Of a stretch of DNA of 9,578 bases, positions 7,019 through 9,578 are shown piece by piece. The stretch is from an uncultured Bacillaceae bacterium (GTDB lineage Bacteria; Bacillota; Bacilli; Bacillales; Amphibacillaceae). The stretch spans positions 1 through 9,578 of the forward strand of contig CALZEK010000039.1 in NCBI GenBank assembly GCA_945639745.1. Direction: 5' to 3'. Within the stretch, counting starts at the first letter, position 1, and every line of letters starts with the position of its first letter. Under the pieces are notes generated by a model. That model saw only the letters and a list, made by a program, of their open reading frames with translations, was not told where the DNA came from and ran no database searches. The position numbers and the translations under genes are program-made.

Positions 7019-7056
7019 AAAATAAGAAACCGATATAAATATCGATTTCTTATTTT
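7019..7056 (-). promoter_or_regulatory. Stable hairpin between mvaK1 and mvaD, possible attenuator or processing site
   Basis: Arms 7019-7029 and 7046-7056 (AAAATAAGAAA/TTTCTTATTTT) pair fully; after one mismatch (C7030/A7045) CGATA pairs with TATCG (7031-7035, 7040-7044) around a 4-base loop. It begins 2 bases after the mvaK1 stop. On the minus strand the stem ends in TTTT and then ATAAGGGAAAATAA, so the T run is short for an efficient terminator. The mvaD ribosome site follows about 20 bases later and no convincing promoter lies between, so partial termination or RNA stabilisation fits better than full stop. Confidence 0.6.
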
Positions 7057-7057
7057 A

Positions 7058-8014
7058 CTATTCATTTTTTAATGTAAATGGCCAAACAGATTCTACGCCT
7101 GATTGTAATAATTTTTCTGTTAACTGTTTCGAATGAAGTTCATTTTTGGCTAAAGCAATAATACACCCACCATTACCTGCTCCAGTCAACTTTGCTCCTA
7201 AAGCACCTTCATCTAAAGCTAATTTAATTAATTTATTTAAACCAAAATCACTTACACCTAAAGTGACTAATTCTTTTTGCGCTTCATTTAATAAATACCC
7301 TAGCATTTGCTTACTCGAATTTTCTAATGATTCTCGAACTTGATGAGTGATATCGCCCAAATGATTCATTGTTTTTTCAATTTTTTTTGGTGCTGATTTC
7401 ATTAGTTCTCTTACTGTCCCTACTGCTGTTTTAGTATCTGCACCACGTCCTGAATCAGCAACCACAAAATGAAATTCACCTTTTGTTTCAATGTAGTCTA
7501 TCGGTGTTTCTCTTTGATACCATACAGGTTTTTCTGAATTAACGGTTAGCGAATCAATACCACTGGGTGAGCCATGAGCATATTTTTCAGATATATTAGC
7601 AAATTGCAAAACTTGCGCTTCAGTACACTTTATTTGTGCATAAGCAAACAAAGATTTAACTAAGGCAGTAGCCACTGCAGCACTTGACCCCAACCCTTTT
7701 CCTGGTGGAATAGTTGATTTAACTTCAATCAACAAATTTTTATATGGTAACTTTAATTCATTTAATGTATGTTTAATTGTGCTAACGATTCCTAGCAATA
7801 ATTGAGGTGCTTCGTCTATCGGACCTTCATATAAATCGCTTTTTAAGTAAATATTTCCAGGTTGATATTCTACACTACACTCAACACCAATTAACGGAAA
7901 CGGCAGAGCAATAGCTGGTTGACCGTATACGACTGAGTGCTCACCAATCAATATCAATTTACTTTGTGCAAAACCGGTTGCTTTTTTGTTTGCAATAATT
8001 TTTTTTGCACTCAT
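7058..8014 (-). CDS. mvaK1: Mevalonate kinase
   Basis: Phosphorylates mevalonate to mevalonate-5-phosphate. A 318-residue GHMP kinase of normal size. Visible motifs are KLILIGEHSVVYGQPAIALP (19-38, the mevalonate kinase GEHxVVYG signature), the ATP loop PPGKGLGSSAAV (103-114), the catalytic-Asp region SPSGIDSLTV (149-158, D154), ADSGRGADTKTAV (186-198) and the C-terminal KLTGAGNGGC (275-284). GEHSVVYG and the GIDS element separate it from the phosphomevalonate kinase downstream. Its ATG (8014-8012) overlaps the TGA of mvaA as ATGA, with only a weak AAAGAG upstream, so translation probably depends on ribosomes finishing mvaA. Start and length look right; family knowledge suggests feedback inhibition by diphosphomevalonate in some streptococci, which cannot be judged here. 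Confidence 0.96.
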   Translation of the reverse strand: MSAKKIIANKKATGFAQSKLILIGEHSVVYGQPAIALPFPLIGVECSVEYQPGNIYLKSDLYEGPIDEAPQLLLGIVSTIKHTLNELKLPYKNLLIEVKSTIPPGKGLGSSAAVATALVKSLFAYAQIKCTEAQVLQFANISEKYAHGSPSGIDSLTVNSEKPVWYQRETPIDYIETKGEFHFVVADSGRGADTKTAVGTVRELMKSAPKKIEKTMNHLGDITHQVRESLENSSKQMLGYLLNEAQKELVTLGVSDFGLNKLIKLALDEGALGAKLTGAGNGGCIIALAKNELHSKQLTEKLLQSGVESVWPFTLKNE

Positions 8015-9297
8015 TTTAACAACTCTTTCAGTAATTCTTCAGCTCTACCTACACGGATTTGCTTTTCTTTAATCATCTGATCAGCGACAACGTCCACCAT
8101 TTCACCTGTTGCTCCTGCTGCCATAGCTACAGAGCGTGAGTGTAAAGCCATATGGCCTTTTTGAATACCGTCTGTAACAAGCGCTCTTAAAGCTCCTAAA
8201 TTTTGCGCAAGACCAACTGCAACAACAACCTGAGCTAATTCAGATGCAGATTCAATATCCAAAATTTCATAAACAAGCCCTGCCATCGGATGAACACGAC
8301 TAGCACCGCCAACAATTCCTAAAGACATAGGAAGCTCAAGTTCACCTACTAAATCTCCATTAGTATTTTTTGACCATGTTGTCATTGACCCATACTGACC
8401 ACTTCTTGCAGCGTAGGCATGTGCTCCCGCTTCGACCGCTCGCCAATCATTACCAGTTGCAATAATAACAGGATCTATCCCATTCATAATGCCTTTATTA
8501 TGTGTAACTGCTCGATAAGGATCTGATGCAGCAAATTCATATGCATGAATAACACCATCTCTTACCTCTTCACCTGTAAAACCTTCCGTATCAAGCAATT
8601 TTGTTGGAATTGTACAGGTTGCTTTTGCCAAGCTACGATCTGCATAATTTGATAAGATACGTAAATACACTTTACCTTGCGTCAGTTCTTCAACTGTAGG
8701 CGCTAGTGATTCAACCATTGTATTAATTATATTAGCACCCATCGCATCACACGTATTTACATATAAATGAATCACTAACATCTTATTAAACTTTGATTCT
8801 GATTCATTTAAAATCCGTACATCTAAATCTTCTGCTCCACCGCCACGCTTTTCTAAGCTAGGATAAGCTTCATTTGCTAATTTAATTAAATCTGCTTTAC
8901 CTTCTAAAATTGTTTGTTTCGCTAAATCAAAATCTTCACAACCGACGACTTGAATTTGACCAATCATCACACGATCTGTCGCTTCTGTTTTAAATCCACC
9001 AGCATCACGCACAATACGAGCAATATAACTTGCCGAAGCAATAATCGATGGTTCTTCAACCGCCATTGGTATTTTATACTCTTTATCATTGATTAAAAAA
9101 TTCAAACCTAAACCAAGCGGTAATTGAAAGGTTCCAATAACGTTTTCAATCATTTTATCCGCTGTTTCTAGATTTAATGCTTCATTTGTGTATAAGGTAT
9201 CTTTCTTTTCTTTTGATAAATTTAATTGATTTTCTAATAAATTTCTACGTTCATTTATTTCCATTTTATAAAAACCTGGAATCCTCGATGTTGACAT
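8011..9297 (-). CDS. mvaA: Hydroxymethylglutaryl-CoA reductase, class II
   Basis: Reduces HMG-CoA to mevalonate with NAD(P)H; first enzyme of the operon and first committed step. It is a stand-alone soluble class II enzyme, not the thiolase fusion (MvaE) of enterococci. In the chosen 428-residue form the motifs are ENVIG (51-55), EEPS with the catalytic Glu (81-84), DAMGAN (184-189), HNKGIMNG (266-273) with catalytic Lys268, ATGND (280-284) with Asp284, and GHMALH (381-386) with the catalytic His386. An in-frame GTG at 9312 would add five residues (MRVNG). ATG at 9297-9295 is preferred because GAGGGTG lies upstream at good spacing and the protein then starts STSRIPGFYK, like other family members. 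It overlaps mvaK1 by 4 bases. A promoter lies about 100 bases upstream. Confidence 0.96.
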   Translation of the reverse strand: MSTSRIPGFYKMEINERRNLLENQLNLSKEKKDTLYTNEALNLETADKMIENVIGTFQLPLGLGLNFLINDKEYKIPMAVEEPSIIASASYIARIVRDAGGFKTEATDRVMIGQIQVVGCEDFDLAKQTILEGKADLIKLANEAYPSLEKRGGGAEDLDVRILNESESKFNKMLVIHLYVNTCDAMGANIINTMVESLAPTVEELTQGKVYLRILSNYADRSLAKATCTIPTKLLDTEGFTGEEVRDGVIHAYEFAASDPYRAVTHNKGIMNGIDPVIIATGNDWRAVEAGAHAYAARSGQYGSMTTWSKNTNGDLVGELELPMSLGIVGGASRVHPMAGLVYEILDIESASELAQVVVAVGLAQNLGALRALVTDGIQKGHMALHSRSVAMAAGATGEMVDVVADQMIKEKQIRVGRAEELLKELLK

Positions 9298-9400
9298 ACC
9301 ATTCACCCTCACGCAGTTAATAGTTAATTTATTACCTGATTAATGAATGACTAATTAAAATATAAATGCTTCTTTATATAACGAATTAACCATCATTGTA

Positions 9401-9409
9401 ATTATAACA
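9401..9409 (-). promoter_or_regulatory. Extended -10 promoter of the mevalonate operon
   Basis: The minus strand reads TGT TATAAT: a perfect -10 (9406-9401) with a TGn extension (9409-9407), preceded by a T-rich spacer. The -35 region is poor. Transcription would start near 9394, leaving a leader of about 97 bases that is AT-rich and without a clear fold. The terminator behind the tRNA gene lies just upstream, so this is the likely start of the mvaA-mvaK1-mvaD-mvaK2 transcript. Confidence 0.6.
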
Positions 9410-9460
9410 AAAAAACAAAAATCTATCGCCCTTTATCCTCTAAATTTATTTTTTAAAAAC

Positions 9461-9498
9461 AAAAAAACAAGGTAAACGTTTTAGCTACCTTGTTTTTT
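9461..9498 (-). terminator. Terminator behind the tRNA-Gln gene
   Basis: Inverted repeat 9462-9474 with 9486-9498 (core ACAAGGTA/TACCTTGT) around an 11-base loop, with A and T runs on either side, so a T tract follows the GC-rich core in both directions. It lies 25 bases past the tRNA 3' end and upstream of the mvaA promoter, so it ends the tRNA transcript. Confidence 0.85.
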
Positions 9499-9523
9499 GC
9501 AAAATTATTATTCTTTAATTTGA

Positions 9524-9578
9524 CTGGGCTACAAGGATTCGAACCTTGGAATGACGGGACCAAAACCCGTTGCCTTAC
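9524..9578 (-). tRNA. tRNA-Gln (anticodon UUG), 5' end outside the window
   Basis: About 55 of an expected 72 bases are present on the minus strand. The visible parts are the end of the D arm (GTAAGGC), an anticodon stem ACGGG/CCCGT enclosing TTTTGGT with anticodon TTG, the T arm CAAGG-TTCGAAT-CCTTG, the 3' acceptor strand TAGCCCA and discriminator G. The bases after G are TCA, so CCA is apparently not encoded and would be added by the nucleotidyltransferase. The acceptor 5' strand and D-stem start lie beyond the right edge. It may be the last gene of a tRNA cluster. Confidence 0.93.

Noticed and set aside
9298..9394. Riboswitch or structured leader upstream of mvaA
   Set aside because: The roughly 97-base leader is AT-rich, and I could find no long stem, conserved riboswitch core or T-box sequence by eye.
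1..9578. Mobile element, CRISPR, phage, defence or toxin-antitoxin system
   Set aside because: All coding capacity is taken up by recognised housekeeping genes in one direction with short gaps; no transposase, terminal repeats, spacer array or unknown gene cluster is visible.

Overview
This is an AT-rich window of ordinary low-GC Gram-positive (Bacillota) housekeeping DNA in which every supported gene is on the minus strand. A class II HMG-CoA reductase, separate mevalonate kinases, arginase next to the diadenylate cyclase gene, Shine-Dalgarno sequences of the AGGAGG type, TTG starts and a tRNA-Gln whose visible 3' end is not a canonical CCA fit Staphylococcaceae or close relatives (a Staphylococcus-like arginase-cdaA-cdaR-glmM order). 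The genus is inference from gene content and remembered protein resemblance; no search was run.

In the direction of transcription (right to left): a partial tRNA-Gln(UUG) at the right edge with a terminator behind it; a promoter, then the mevalonate operon mvaA-mvaK1-mvaD-mvaK2 (9297 to 4924), which covers the steps from HMG-CoA to isopentenyl diphosphate but has neither mvaS nor an IPP isomerase gene in view; arginase (rocF) with its own promoter and a very strong terminator; a promoter, then cdaA-cdaR-glmM (c-di-AMP synthase, its membrane regulator, phosphoglucosamine mutase) with a terminator; a small CPYC glutaredoxin-like gene behind a TACCC-N4-GGGTA palindrome, with its own terminator; and the first about 59 codons of a PlsC-type acyltransferase running off the left edge.

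The two large operons meet at the cell envelope: the mevalonate enzymes supply isopentenyl diphosphate for undecaprenyl phosphate, and GlmM supplies glucosamine-1-phosphate for UDP-GlcNAc; c-di-AMP from CdaA links osmotic and wall homeostasis to that supply. Arginase between them is a nitrogen-metabolism gene with separate signals.

I found no mobile element, CRISPR array, phage gene, toxin-antitoxin pair or unknown protein-coding system. The best leads are regulatory: a CsoR/CstR-like operator in front of the glutaredoxin gene, a stable hairpin between mvaK1 and mvaD, a possible ARG box before arginase, and a repeated 16-base element at the arginase terminator. No gap between genes exceeds 300 bases; the longest is 226 bases (9298-9523).
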